Assembly: GCF_003865015.1 (NCBI RefSeq)
Contig: NZ_BHVV01000003.1
Location: 62,001 to 126,000, forward strand
Direction: 5' to 3'
DNA from: Sulfurisoma sediminicola
Lineage (GTDB): Bacteria > Pseudomonadota > Gammaproteobacteria > Burkholderiales > Rhodocyclaceae
Length of the DNA: 64,000 nt
The position numbers and the translations under genes were made by a program. Under the pieces are notes generated by a model. That model made no database searches. It was not told the DNA's origin and was given only the letters and a program-made list of their open reading frames with translations. Of the stretch, positions 1 through 6,599 are shown piece by piece. How positions within the stretch are numbered: position 1 is the first letter of the stretch; the number at the start of each line of letters is the position of its first letter.

Positions 1-1
1 G

Positions 2-487
2 GCGGCAAGGGGACGGATCTTGCTGGTGGCGCAGGAAATCGTGCGCCTGGTCGGCACGATACTCGGCGAGCAGGCGACGCTGCAGAAGAAGCTCGCGTCG
101 ATGCAGAAGGCGTTCCCGGCGATCTGTGCCGACATCGCCGCCCAACTGGCCGAACTGCTGAAGAAGGGCTTCATCACCGCCACGCCGTTCGAGCGGTTGC
201 AGCACTACCCGCGTTACCTGAAGGCGGCCGCGCTGCGCCTGGACAAGGCCCGGGCCGATGCCGCGCGCGACGCGCGGCTGCTGGCCGACTGGGCCTCGCT
301 GGCGAGGCCCTTCGAGCGCGAGCGCGGGCAGCAGCTCAAATCGGGCGTCGCCGACCCCTTCCACGAAGAGTTTCGCTGGCTGCTCGAGGAGCTGCGCGTG
401 GCATTGTTCGCGCAGGAGTTGCGCACGCCGTCGCCGGTGTCGGTCAAGCGCCTGCAGAAGATGTGGGAGGGCCGCCACCATGGCTGA
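2..487 (+). CDS. hrpA: ATP-dependent RNA helicase HrpA, C-terminal fragment
   Basis: The reading frame is open from the first bases and gives 161 residues, so the 5' end lies outside the window. The sequence matches the C-terminal region (DUF3418) of DEAH-box helicase HrpA: an early segment QEIVRLVGTIL, the segment ITATPFERLQHYPRYLKA, and a near-terminal RTPSPVSVKRLQKMW that is typical of the last residues of this family. HrpA resolves RNA structures and collided ribosomes in the cytoplasm. The helicase motifs themselves are not in the window. The stop codon overlaps the start of the next gene by 8 bases, which suggests translational coupling. Confidence 0.8.
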   Translation, partial: AARGRILLVAQEIVRLVGTILGEQATLQKKLASMQKAFPAICADIAAQLAELLKKGFITATPFERLQHYPRYLKAAALRLDKARADAARDARLLADWASLARPFERERGQQLKSGVADPFHEEFRWLLEELRVALFAQELRTPSPVSVKRLQKMWEGRHHG

Positions 488-1205
488 CGTCGTGAGCGTG
501 CTGGCCGCCTGCGGCCTGGCCACGCGCGACCTCGGCCGCGGCGACATCCTGCGGCAGGCGCTGTGGCCGCCGCTTCTCGCCTTCGCGCTGTGGAGCGGCG
601 TCGCCGTCTGGGTCTGGCAGCCGGCCAGCGCGTGGATCCTCGCCAATCTGCCGGACTGGGCGTGGCTGGCGTGGATGGGCGCGTGGCTTGCGCACATCGC
701 GCTGTTCCTGGTCTTCGCGCCGCTGATTTACGGCACGACGCTGCTGCTGCTCGCCGGCTACGCGCTGCCGCGGATGATGGCGATCGTCGCCGCGCGCGAC
801 TATCCGGATCTCGCGCGCCACGGCGAGGGCGCGTTCTGGGCCAGCCTCGGCAACACGCTGGCGGCGGGACTGGTCTATGTCGTCGGCTGGCTCGTCATGC
901 TGCCGCTGCTGCTGATCCCGGGCATGCTGCTGGTGCTGCCGCTGGGCTGGACCGCGTGGCTCAATCAGCGTACGTTCCGTTTCGATGCCCTGGTGGAGCA
1001 TGCGCTGCCGGCCGAGCGCAGGCGCATCGTCGCCGGCCATCGCGGCGACTTGATGCTGGCGGGCCTCGTCTCCGCGGCGGCGCTGCACGTTCCTTTGGCG
1101 AATCTGCTGGTGCCGGCATGGACCGGGCTCGTTTTCGTTCATCTTTGCCTCGGTCGCCTGCGCGGCCTGCGGCGCGCGGAGGGCGTATGGATCGAAGCGT
1201 CGTGA
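480..1205 (+). CDS. EI24 (CysZ-like) domain membrane protein
   Basis: A 241-residue protein starting at the ATG at 480, overlapping hrpA by 8 bases. It has hydrophobic segments at about residues 27-47, 60-95, 122-160 and 195-220, with the long paired helices typical of the EI24/CysZ family of inner-membrane proteins. CysZ is a sulfate permease in enterics, but many betaproteobacterial members have no assigned substrate, so sulfate transport is not claimed here. No cys genes are nearby. The next gene starts 19 bases before this one ends, so the two are probably cotranscribed with hrpA. Confidence 0.7.
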   Translation: MADVVSVLAACGLATRDLGRGDILRQALWPPLLAFALWSGVAVWVWQPASAWILANLPDWAWLAWMGAWLAHIALFLVFAPLIYGTTLLLLAGYALPRMMAIVAARDYPDLARHGEGAFWASLGNTLAAGLVYVVGWLVMLPLLLIPGMLLVLPLGWTAWLNQRTFRFDALVEHALPAERRRIVAGHRGDLMLAGLVSAAALHVPLANLLVPAWTGLVFVHLCLGRLRGLRRAEGVWIEAS

Positions 1206-1960
1206 CCGGTTGGGGCGCGATCATCATCGGCGACGAGATCATGCGCGGCAAGCGGCAGGACAAGCACTTCGTCCGCGCCATCGAGATCATGGCGGCGCGC
1301 GGCCTGCATCTCGACTGGGTGGAATATCTGGGTGACGACCGGGCACGACTGGCGGATACGCTGCGGCGGACGATGTCAGGCGGCGACGTCGTGTTCAGCT
1401 TCGGCGGCATCGGCGTCACGCCCGACGACCACACCCGGCAGGCGGCCGCAGCCGCGGCCGGCGTCGCGCTCGAACTGCATCCCGAGGCGGAACGGGAGAT
1501 CCGTGCGCGCATGGCCGAGATGAGCCAGGAGGTGACGCCGGCGCGGCTCGAACTCGGCACTTTCCCGCTCGGCAGCCGCATCGTCCCGAATCCGTTCAAC
1601 CGCATCCCCGGGTTTTCCTTTGGCCACCACCACTTCCTTCCGGGATTCCCGCAAATGGCGTGGCCGATGCTCGAGTGGGTGCTCGACACGCACTACCCCG
1701 AGTTCTTCCGCCAGAAGACCGAGGCGGAGTTCGCCCTCATCGTCTGGGATGGGCTGGAGGGCCAGCTGCTCGACCTGATGCGTCGCATCGAAAGCGAGTT
1801 TGCCGGCGTGGCGGTGTTCAGCCTGCCGTCGTTCGGCAGCGAGACGGTGCGGCGGCATATCGAGCTCGGCGTGCGCGGCACGCCGGAACTGGCGGCGGCG
1901 GCATTCGCGGCGATGCGTGCCGAGCTCGAGCGGCGCGGTTGCGAACTCGGCGACAAATAA
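1187..1960 (+). CDS. MoCF/CinA-like molybdopterin-binding domain protein
   Basis: A 257-residue protein starting at the ATG at 1187 inside the end of the EI24 gene. The N-terminal motif GDEIMRGKRQDKH and the motif FSFGGIGVTPDDHT correspond to the GDEI...G and GG.GPT.DD signatures of the MoCF_biosynth fold found in CinA, MoaB and Mog. It is usually annotated as competence/damage-inducible protein A, but the C-terminal amidase domain of true CinA is absent. Without a moa or moe neighbour its substrate is unknown. An 8-bp target duplication of a mobile element begins 6 bases after the stop. Confidence 0.75.
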   Translation: MDRSVVTGWGAIIIGDEIMRGKRQDKHFVRAIEIMAARGLHLDWVEYLGDDRARLADTLRRTMSGGDVVFSFGGIGVTPDDHTRQAAAAAAGVALELHPEAEREIRARMAEMSQEVTPARLELGTFPLGSRIVPNPFNRIPGFSFGHHHFLPGFPQMAWPMLEWVLDTHYPEFFRQKTEAEFALIVWDGLEGQLLDLMRRIESEFAGVAVFSLPSFGSETVRRHIELGVRGTPELAAAAFAAMRAELERRGCELGDK

Positions 1961-1965
1961 GGGAA

Positions 1966-1973
1966 GCGCCAAA
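1966..1973. repeat. Left target-site duplication (GCGCCAAA)
   Basis: Eight bases, GCGCCAAA, abutting the left inverted repeat. The same eight bases abut the right inverted repeat at 3942-3949. Joining them restores a plausible pre-insertion site between the stop of the MoCF gene and the phasin terminator. Confidence 0.85.
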
Positions 1974-1996
1974 CGCCATTATGTCTCTGATGCACA
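1974..1996 (+). repeat. Left terminal inverted repeat
   Basis: Begins CGCCATTATGTCTCTGATGC and is the exact reverse complement of 3919-3941 over 23 bases. The match stops at base 24. Confidence 0.88.
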
Positions 1997-2017
1997 TGAC
2001 AGGAGGCTGGATGTCAT

Positions 2018-2542
2018 GTGAAATGGGGTATGGCGAATCATCTTGGCAGTCCTCTCTCTAGGCTTGTCCGCGAACGGGCTTACCGTGCCGGTGACCTGAA
2101 GGTTGTCGAGCAGCAGGAAGCCGCCGCACGGGAGAAGATCAAGGCTGCCGTGAGTGCACTACGCGCCATCAGGGAGCACCGTCGGGGCATCGAAGAGAAG
2201 CTGAAGACGCTGGACGCAGAGATCGTGAAGCGCGCAGCCTTTGATGCGGCCCTGATCCGCCCGATTCGGGCGTGCCCGCGCCTCGGCCCCTTCCGCTACG
2301 GAGAATTCAGGGCGGAGATGATCAAAACCCTGAAGGAAGCTGCGAGGCCCGTCACGACGCGGCAGGTCGTCATGGCAATGGTTCGCGCCTTTGGGATGCC
2401 GTTCGCTATTCCCGCCGAGCGGGAAGCCACCCGTCGTCGTGTCGTTGAGACGCTGCGCACGCTCGCCCGCCGAGGCGCAATTCAGCGCCTGCACGATACA
2501 TCAAAGAACGCGGAAGGACTCTGGCTCTGGGAAGGCCTCTAG
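2018..2542 (+). CDS. Hypothetical protein: coiled coil plus winged-helix-like C-terminus
   Basis: A 174-residue protein starting at GTG 2018, with an AGGAGG ribosome site at 2001-2006. ATG 2030 is an alternative start. Residues about 20-75 are charged and helical, likely a coiled coil. The C-terminal half (from about residue 95) has the pattern of a small winged-helix domain: a helix with TTRQVVMAM, a helix rich in RRRVVETLRTLARRG, then a short beta-like end GLWLWEGL. I do not recognise a named family. The gene lies just inside the left end of the mobile element and reads convergently into the transposase remnant, so it is cargo. A DNA-binding or regulatory role is inference only. Confidence 0.6.
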   Translation: MKWGMANHLGSPLSRLVRERAYRAGDLKVVEQQEAAAREKIKAAVSALRAIREHRRGIEEKLKTLDAEIVKRAAFDAALIRPIRACPRLGPFRYGEFRAEMIKTLKEAARPVTTRQVVMAMVRAFGMPFAIPAEREATRRRVVETLRTLARRGAIQRLHDTSKNAEGLWLWEGL

Positions 2543-2760
2543 GCCGGCGCTGGAGCGCGAAACAGCAGCTCCGCCTTGCGTTTGTTTCCCCGGCAGTAGT
2601 TGAACCAGTCGGCTGACAGTCCGGCACCGCAGACTCGCCCCAGCAGCATCGCCATCTGACTCCGCGTATCGGTACGCCGGACATCCTCCCGCCACGCCAT
2701 CTCAGTCGCGTAGTCCAGCATGTATTTCGGCGTGATGCGGTGATAGATGCCGATGCTAGA
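2539..2760 (-). pseudogene. IS1595-family-like transposase, C-terminal remnant
   Basis: Read on the minus strand, the frame gives about 73 residues including GIYHRITPKYMLDYATEMAW and REDVRRTDTRSQM. The 'YHR-x-(S/T)-x-KY ... Y ... AWRED-RR' pattern is the C-terminal signature I know from ISXO2/IS1595-type DDE transposases. The frame has no start and no upstream catalytic part. Directly upstream lies the terminator of the toxin-antitoxin operon. The stop overlaps the stop of the convergent gene at 2540-2542. It is a remnant, which explains why the element has perfect ends but no intact transposase. Confidence 0.55.
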
Positions 2761-2794
2761 AACGGAAAACCCCCGACAGCAGCGCTGCCGGGGG
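2761..2794 (-). terminator. Intrinsic terminator of the toxin-antitoxin operon
   Basis: On the minus strand a stem CCCCCG/CGGGGG (2770-2794) with further inner pairing is followed by TTTTCCGTTT. It lies 5 bases after the antitoxin stop, so it should end the toxin-antitoxin transcript before the transposase remnant. Confidence 0.7.
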
Positions 2795-2799
2795 AGGAG

Positions 2800-3132
2800 T
2801 TATTGAACAGACAACTGAACGTGCTTGCCTGTCCGTGCCAGCATGTCCACCAAGGCATCAATGGTGAATTTAATGGCTTTCTTGTTGATTACGTCGGAAA
2901 CACGCGGACGTGTTACGCCAAGAATCTCCGCCGCTTCAGCTTGCTTGAGCTTCTTTGCTTCAATCCATCTCGCCAGTTCGGTCATCAAGGAATCCTTGAT
3001 GGCCAGCTTCTCGGAGATGATTCGTTGCGACTCAGCCTGCAGCGCTGCCGCTTCTTCCGGTTCGAACCCCAAGTCAGCGAACACGTTGCCGCCGACAGGG
3101 GTAATGTGCATAGATTTGGTCTCGATGCTCAT
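2800..3132 (-). CDS. XRE-family HTH antitoxin of a HigBA-type toxin-antitoxin pair
   Basis: A 110-residue protein. The second half carries a Cro/C1-type helix-turn-helix, with helices around LKQAEAAEILGVTRPRVSDV, followed by a short C-terminal tail. The N-terminal half is a charged segment (EEAAALQAESQRI). The architecture matches COG5606-type antitoxins, which pair with Gp49-like toxins encoded upstream. The gene starts 4 bases inside the toxin gene, so the order is toxin first, as in HigBA. It should bind its toxin and, with it, the palindromic operator at 3492-3511. Confidence in the family is good; the exact subfamily is less certain. Confidence 0.82.
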   Translation of the reverse strand: MSIETKSMHITPVGGNVFADLGFEPEEAAALQAESQRIISEKLAIKDSLMTELARWIEAKKLKQAEAAEILGVTRPRVSDVINKKAIKFTIDALVDMLARTGKHVQLSVQ

Positions 3133-3476
3133 TTCTTACTCCTTTCCTGGATAACGGCCTTGTAGCGAGCAGCCGCAATATCCTTGTCGTGTTTGCTGGT
3201 CGAAGTCGTCTTCTTCTTGAAGCAGTGCAACACATAAACTGCTTCCGGAAACTTGGCGACGTACATCACGCGGAACCAGCCATCGTCGAGATTGATGCGG
3301 ATTTCCTTTGTTCCCGCTCCAACCACGTCAAACGGCTTCCACTCATCAGGTTCAAGTCCTGCCTGGACCTGACTGAGTTGGTGTCCGGCCTCCTTGCGGG
3401 CATTAGGTGTGAAGATGCCGTCATCCTTGATGTCTCGCAACGAAGACCCTCGCCAGTCAATCGGTTTCTCTTCCAT
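3129..3476 (-). CDS. Gp49/HigB-like RelE-superfamily toxin
   Basis: A 115-residue basic protein. The core FDVVGAGTKEIRINLDDGWF, then FRVMYVAKFPEAVYVLHCF and FKKKTTSTSKHDKDIAAARY, is the standard signature of phage-derived Gp49-like/HigB toxins (PF05973, COG4679). These are ribosome-dependent mRNA interferases of the RelE fold. The overlap of 4 bases with the antitoxin gene implies coupled translation. Length and conserved regions look complete, so it is probably functional. It is cargo of the mobile element and could stabilise the element against loss. The toxin ATG is at 3476, with the promoter/operator palindrome 16 bases upstream. Confidence 0.85.
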   Translation of the reverse strand: MEEKPIDWRGSSLRDIKDDGIFTPNARKEAGHQLSQVQAGLEPDEWKPFDVVGAGTKEIRINLDDGWFRVMYVAKFPEAVYVLHCFKKKTTSTSKHDKDIAAARYKAVIQERSKK

Positions 3477-3491
3477 GAATTTTCCTTGCTA

Positions 3492-3511
3492 GTGTATCAA
3501 ATTTTATACAC
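3492..3511 (-). promoter_or_regulatory. Putative operator of the toxin-antitoxin operon
   Basis: A 20-bp inverted repeat, GTGTAT-N8-ATACAC, in an AT-rich stretch directly upstream of the toxin start. Position and symmetry fit the autoregulatory operator bound by HigA-type antitoxins. Confidence 0.65.
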
Positions 3512-3918
3512 GCCGCAAGCCTTTTCTCCTTTATTGAAATGCGGAGCGCACCTGTCCCCCGGACGGAAAAGGTGGCGCTTTCCCGCGACGGATTGATACA
3601 TCATCGAACCTTTTTGGGCTGTCGGCCGGACAGCCAGTAGAAACAGTGCGCTACCTGATCAAATTCAGGTATTCGCCTGAATATTTTGCTTGCGACCTGA
3701 TAAGAAACCAGGGCGCATGGGCTTCGTTTGTCCGGGATGGACTGGCTGTAGCTCGCCGTCTTTGGTGCCAATGCACCGGAAAGTCAGACCATCATACCCG
3801 CATAGCTCACTGCGCTAAACATTGCAGTAAGAGAGATGGTCACGTTAGTTAAGTAATGTTGGTCGAGCACTACTTGGCTTGGTGGCCCTGGTACACAACC
3901 CATTGATCAATCTAAGGT
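3512..3918. other. Non-coding part of the mobile element
   Basis: About 400 bp of lower GC than its surroundings with no open frame of coding quality on either strand. It contains a perfect stem GGCTGTC/GACAGCC at 3619-3638 without a T-tract on either side. It may be decayed remains of the transposase 5' half, but I could not recognise any transposase motif in it. Confidence 0.5.
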
Positions 3919-3941
3919 TGTGCATCAGAGACATAATGGCG
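3919..3941 (-). repeat. Right terminal inverted repeat
   Basis: Reverse complement of 1974-1996 over all 23 bases, followed directly by the second copy of the 8-bp target duplication. Confidence 0.88.
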
Positions 3942-3949
3942 GCGCCAAA
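3942..3949. repeat. Right target-site duplication (GCGCCAAA)
   Basis: Second copy of the 8-bp repeat at 1966-1973. Its final A bases run into the T-tract (as read on the minus strand) of the phasin terminator. Confidence 0.85.
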
Positions 3950-3986
3950 ATAAAAGCCCCGGCCGGGGAGGAGGTCCGGTCGGGGC
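3947..3986 (-). terminator. Intrinsic terminator of the phasin gene
   Basis: On the minus strand, an 11-base stem GCCCCGACCGG/CCGGCCGGGGC (one mismatch) at 3956-3986 is followed by TTTTATTTT. It lies about 50 bases after the phasin stop codon. Confidence 0.7.
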
Positions 3987-4037
3987 AGTCCCGGCCGAAG
4001 CCGGGGAGGAGGAGCGGGTGAGACTCAGGCAGCCAAA

Positions 4038-4586
4038 TTAGGCGGCTTTCTTGGCCTTGGAGCCGACAGCCTTGACGGTGGCGCTGGTCGCGGCGGCGAC
4101 GTTGGCTTCGGTCATCTCGGCGACCTGCTTGGCGGCCTTGGTCATGCTGTCGTAGGCCGAGTTGGCGGCGGCGATCGCGGACTTGACGGCGGCGACGGCG
4201 ACATCGGAGCCGGCCGGGGCGTTCTTGGCGGCCTTGTCCAGCGCGGTCGACACGTTCTTGTTCAGTTCGGCGAACTGGCCTTCGAACACCTTGCCCAGCT
4301 CTTCCTGGGTCTGGGTGGCGATTTCATAAACGCTGCGCGAATAGGCGACGGCCTTCTCGAGCGAGGGCTGGGCCAGCGTGCTCTGCATGGCGATCAGTTC
4401 CTGCGGATCCTTGGCGGCCATCAGGGCCTTGGCGTTGCCGACGGCATCCTCGAGGAGGACGCGGGCGGTGTTGAGGTTGAGGGCGGCGAGGCGCTCGGCG
4501 CTGGCGAAGGCGGTGTTGGCGATCGTCAGCAGGGTTTCGACGTTGGCTTTGTTGGCGCTGCTCAGTTGCTCGGGGGTCGTGTACAT
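4038..4586 (-). CDS. phaP: Phasin family protein (PHA granule-associated)
   Basis: A 182-residue, Ala- and Lys-rich, helical protein with no signal peptide. The N-terminal SSANKANVETLLTIANTAF and the motif LEDAVGNAKALMAAKDPQEL match the phasin_2 family (PhaP). Phasins coat polyhydroxyalkanoate granules, control granule size and are usually very abundant. The C-terminus is lysine-rich (GSKAKKAA). A GGAGAGAA ribosome site precedes the ATG. It is monocistronic, with a strong sigma-70 promoter and its own terminator. Regulation by PhaR is suggested by two matching motifs around the promoter. No PHA synthase gene is in the window. Confidence 0.85.
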   Translation of the reverse strand: MYTTPEQLSSANKANVETLLTIANTAFASAERLAALNLNTARVLLEDAVGNAKALMAAKDPQELIAMQSTLAQPSLEKAVAYSRSVYEIATQTQEELGKVFEGQFAELNKNVSTALDKAAKNAPAGSDVAVAAVKSAIAAANSAYDSMTKAAKQVAEMTEANVAAATSATVKAVGSKAKKAA

Positions 4587-4659
4587 GGTTCTCTCCTAAT
4601 GGTCAAAGTTGATTTATTACCACTGCGCGCCGGAGGACTGTGTCACCGAAGCGCTTTGT

Positions 4660-4727
4660 TGCAGTGCATCACAATTTGAATTATAGGGGCGAGGAACCGG
4701 AAGTCAAGAACTTTTTGCTGCAATGCA
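4660..4727 (-). promoter_or_regulatory. phaP promoter with two flanking TGCARTGCA motifs
   Basis: On the minus strand there is TTGACT (4702-4707), a 16-bp spacer, then a perfect TATAAT (4680-4685), so a strong sigma-70 promoter. The motif TGCAATGCA (4719-4727) lies just upstream of the -35 box, and its near copy TGCAGTGCA (4660-4668) lies just after the predicted start of transcription. Such TGC-rich sites are bound by PhaR, the repressor of phasin genes in betaproteobacteria. The assignment to PhaR is inference. Confidence 0.6.
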
Positions 4728-4821
4728 CAATATATTTGTGTGAGAAAATAAACACTGTAAAAACAACGTTATATAGATTGTTTTCGAGTGCCGGAGCGGT
4801 GCCTGAACGACGAAAGTCGCC

Positions 4822-4843
4822 ATCGCTGCGGCGCTGCAGCGAT
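4822..4843 (-). other. Stem-loop after lptA
   Basis: Perfect 8-bp stem ATCGCTGC/GCAGCGAT with a 6-base loop, 10 bases after the lptA stop, next to a second small hairpin CGAC-GAAA-GTCG (4808-4819). No good T-tract follows, so this is at best a weak terminator or an mRNA 3' end structure. Confidence 0.4.
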
Positions 4844-4853
4844 CATTCCGGCC

Positions 4854-5480
4854 TTATTCGTCGCGCGGATTGGCGATCGCGGGGGCGGGAGCGAGGGGGA
4901 TTTCGACGCCCTTGGGCGGCGGCGGGGTGCCCTTGGCTGATTTGGACTGAATCACGGCCCGCACGCGGTCGGGTTTGCCGGCGGTGGCGGCGCTGGTGCC
5001 GTCGGGGCCGCTGGTGACGAGGTAGCGTTCGGTCTTGCCGTCGTAGGAGATGTACTGGCCGCGCACTTCGTCGAGGCCGCTTCGGACCATGGCGCGGACG
5101 AAGAACTGCGCCTTCTCCGCCTTGCTCTCGTACTCGATGCGCTCGGCCTCACCCTCGATGAACTCGTCCTTGCCTTCGCGCTTCTGGCGGAAGCGGGCGA
5201 GGCCGTTGGCGCCGCCGTAGGCCGTGCCCTGCTGGAAGCCTTCGGTGTCCTGCTTCACCACCAGGCGATCGGTGCGGATCACCAGCGTGCCCTGCACCAG
5301 CTGCACGTTGCCCTCGAACACCTGGACCTTCTGGATGTCGTCGACGGTGATGCGGTCGGCTTCGAGGTTGACCGGCTTGTCGCGGTCGGCACGCTCGGCC
5401 AGGGCCGGGCCGGCCGCCCACAGTAACGCGAGACACAGGGCGGGCGCCCAACGGCGCACGGGAACATTCGAATTCGTCAT
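4854..5480 (-). CDS. lptA: Lipopolysaccharide transport periplasmic protein LptA
   Basis: A 208-residue protein with a signal peptide of about 28 residues (…GPALA/E) and an OstA/LptA beta-jellyroll domain at about residues 33-155. Typical LptA segments are KPVNLEADRITVDD near the start, then EGNVQLVQGTLVIRTDRLVV. LptA forms the periplasmic bridge that carries LPS from LptBFGC to LptDE. The start overlaps the lptC stop by 4 bases. The usual partner lptB does not follow here; the next gene downstream is the phasin. The C-terminal tail is Pro-rich and variable. Confidence 0.92.
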   Translation of the reverse strand: MTNSNVPVRRWAPALCLALLWAAGPALAERADRDKPVNLEADRITVDDIQKVQVFEGNVQLVQGTLVIRTDRLVVKQDTEGFQQGTAYGGANGLARFRQKREGKDEFIEGEAERIEYESKAEKAQFFVRAMVRSGLDEVRGQYISYDGKTERYLVTSGPDGTSAATAGKPDRVRAVIQSKSAKGTPPPPKGVEIPLAPAPAIANPRDE

Positions 5481-6052
5481 GGCGTCTTTCCTGCGTCGCG
5501 ATGGATGACCCCGCGCACCGGCCCGAGCAGCGTGGTCTGTCTGGTCTTGTTGTCGGCGATCAGCCCGCTGCCGGTGACGACGCTGCGGCCCTGGGTGATG
5601 GTCACCGGGGTATCCGTGCTGGCGGTTTCGAGGTCCGGCACGACGTCGAGGCGCTCGGTGCTGGCTTCGATCGGCAGGCCGCCACTTTCGGCGCCGCGCA
5701 CCAGGCGGACATTCTTTTCCAGGCGGACCTGCTTGGCGTCCTTCGACACCAGCGCCTGTTCGGCCGATAGCTGGGTCGGCGGCGTCGCGTGGAAAATCAC
5801 GCGCGGCGCGATCACCGTGGTCGTGTCGTCGTCCGGGTAGTGCAGCATGCGCGTCGCGCTCAGCGTGTTTTGCAGCGTGCCGGCGGAACCGAAGCTGCGC
5901 ACCGAGAAGCTGTCGATGATGAAGTCCGGGTCATGGCGGTGGCGGCCGCTGCGGTCGCCTGCCGGCCCCTCGCTGATGGTCTGCAGCCAGAAAGTGAGTG
6001 CTGCCAGCACCCCGACCAGAAGCAGCGGAAAAAGGGAGCCGGTGTGCTTCAT
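5477..6052 (-). CDS. lptC: LPS export ABC transporter periplasmic protein LptC
   Basis: A 191-residue bitopic protein with one N-terminal membrane helix (about residues 8-25) and a periplasmic beta-jellyroll domain of the LptC/YrbK family. It includes DPDFIIDSFSVRSFG and LVSKDAKQVRLEKNVRLV, followed by STERLDVVPD. It joins the inner-membrane LptBFG complex to LptA. It sits between kdsC (7 bases upstream) and lptA (4-base overlap), so KDO synthesis and LPS transport are made from one transcript. Confidence 0.9.
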   Translation of the reverse strand: MKHTGSLFPLLLVGVLAALTFWLQTISEGPAGDRSGRHRHDPDFIIDSFSVRSFGSAGTLQNTLSATRMLHYPDDDTTTVIAPRVIFHATPPTQLSAEQALVSKDAKQVRLEKNVRLVRGAESGGLPIEASTERLDVVPDLETASTDTPVTITQGRSVVTGSGLIADNKTRQTTLLGPVRGVIHRDAGKTP

Positions 6053-6059
6053 CGGGGGC

Positions 6060-6599
6060 CTAGGCCGGTTTGCCGCCGAGGTGCGGTGCCAGGACCGCGT
6101 CGAACTTGCCCTGGGCGCGCAGGATCAGTTCGCACACCTCGCGCGCTGCACCGAGGCCGGCGGGCTGGCCGGCGACGTAATGCGCCTGCTGCTTCACCAG
6201 CGCATGGGCGTCGGGCACGGTGGCGGCGAAGCCGCAGGCGCCCATGATGGCGAGATCGACGATGTCGTCGCCCATGTAGCCCGCCTGGGCGAAATCCAAG
6301 CCCTCGCGTGCCAGCAGCTCGGCCATCACCGCGCGCTTGTCCTCGACCCCCTGGAAGACGAGGTCGATGCCGAGGTTCTCGGCACGGCGCTCCACCAGCG
6401 CCGACTTGCGGCCGGTGATGATGGCCAGACGGATGCCGGCATTGGCGAGCAGCTTCATGCCGAGCCCGTCGCGGCTGTGGAAGGCCTTCATCACGTCGCC
6501 TTCCGCGGAAAAGTAGAGGCGCCCGTCGGTGAGCACGCCATCGACGTCGAAGCCCATGAGGCGGACGTTCCTGGCGCGGGAAAGGGCGCTATCCGACAT
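6060..6599 (-). CDS. kdsC: 3-deoxy-D-manno-octulosonate 8-phosphate phosphatase KdsC
   Basis: A 179-residue HAD-superfamily phosphatase without cap domain. The catalytic motif FDVDGVLTDG is near residue 17; motif II IITGRKS and the metal-binding GYMGDDIVDL follow. It removes phosphate from KDO 8-phosphate in the cytoplasm, the third step of KDO synthesis. The start is the ATG at 6599, overlapping the kdsD stop as TGATG. The frame stays open far upstream, but that part is antisense to kdsD and is not used. Confidence 0.93.
   Translation of the reverse strand: MSDSALSRARNVRLMGFDVDGVLTDGRLYFSAEGDVMKAFHSRDGLGMKLLANAGIRLAIITGRKSALVERRAENLGIDLVFQGVEDKRAVMAELLAREGLDFAQAGYMGDDIVDLAIMGACGFAATVPDAHALVKQQAHYVAGQPAGLGAAREVCELILRAQGKFDAVLAPHLGGKPA

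Larger units (their letters stand above)
1974..3941. mobile_element. Transposase-defective IS1595-like element carrying a toxin-antitoxin cassette
   Basis: A 1968-bp unit bounded by perfect 23-bp terminal inverted repeats (1974-1996 and 3919-3941) and flanked directly by an 8-bp direct repeat GCGCCAAA (1966-1973 and 3942-3949). Perfect ends plus target duplication show transposition as one unit. Inside are a gene for a wHTH-like protein (2018-2542), the C-terminal remnant of a transposase (2539-2760, minus), a type II toxin-antitoxin operon with its own terminator and operator, and about 400 bp without a recognisable gene. An 8-bp duplication is what the IS1595 family makes, which agrees with the remnant, but family assignment rests on that fragment alone. 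With no intact transposase it would need one supplied in trans. Confidence 0.82.

Noticed and set aside
2011-2061. A 16-codon leader peptide starting at ATG 2011 just after AGGAGG
   Set aside because: The spacing is good, but the peptide overlaps the larger frame from GTG 2018 and has no conserved features; it cannot be told from chance.
3619-3638. Hairpin GGCTGTC/GACAGCC as a terminator
   Set aside because: No T-tract follows the stem on either strand.
3646-3852. A 68-residue frame inside the mobile element
   Set aside because: No ribosome site, no recognisable motif and no codon bias; the region looks like decayed DNA.
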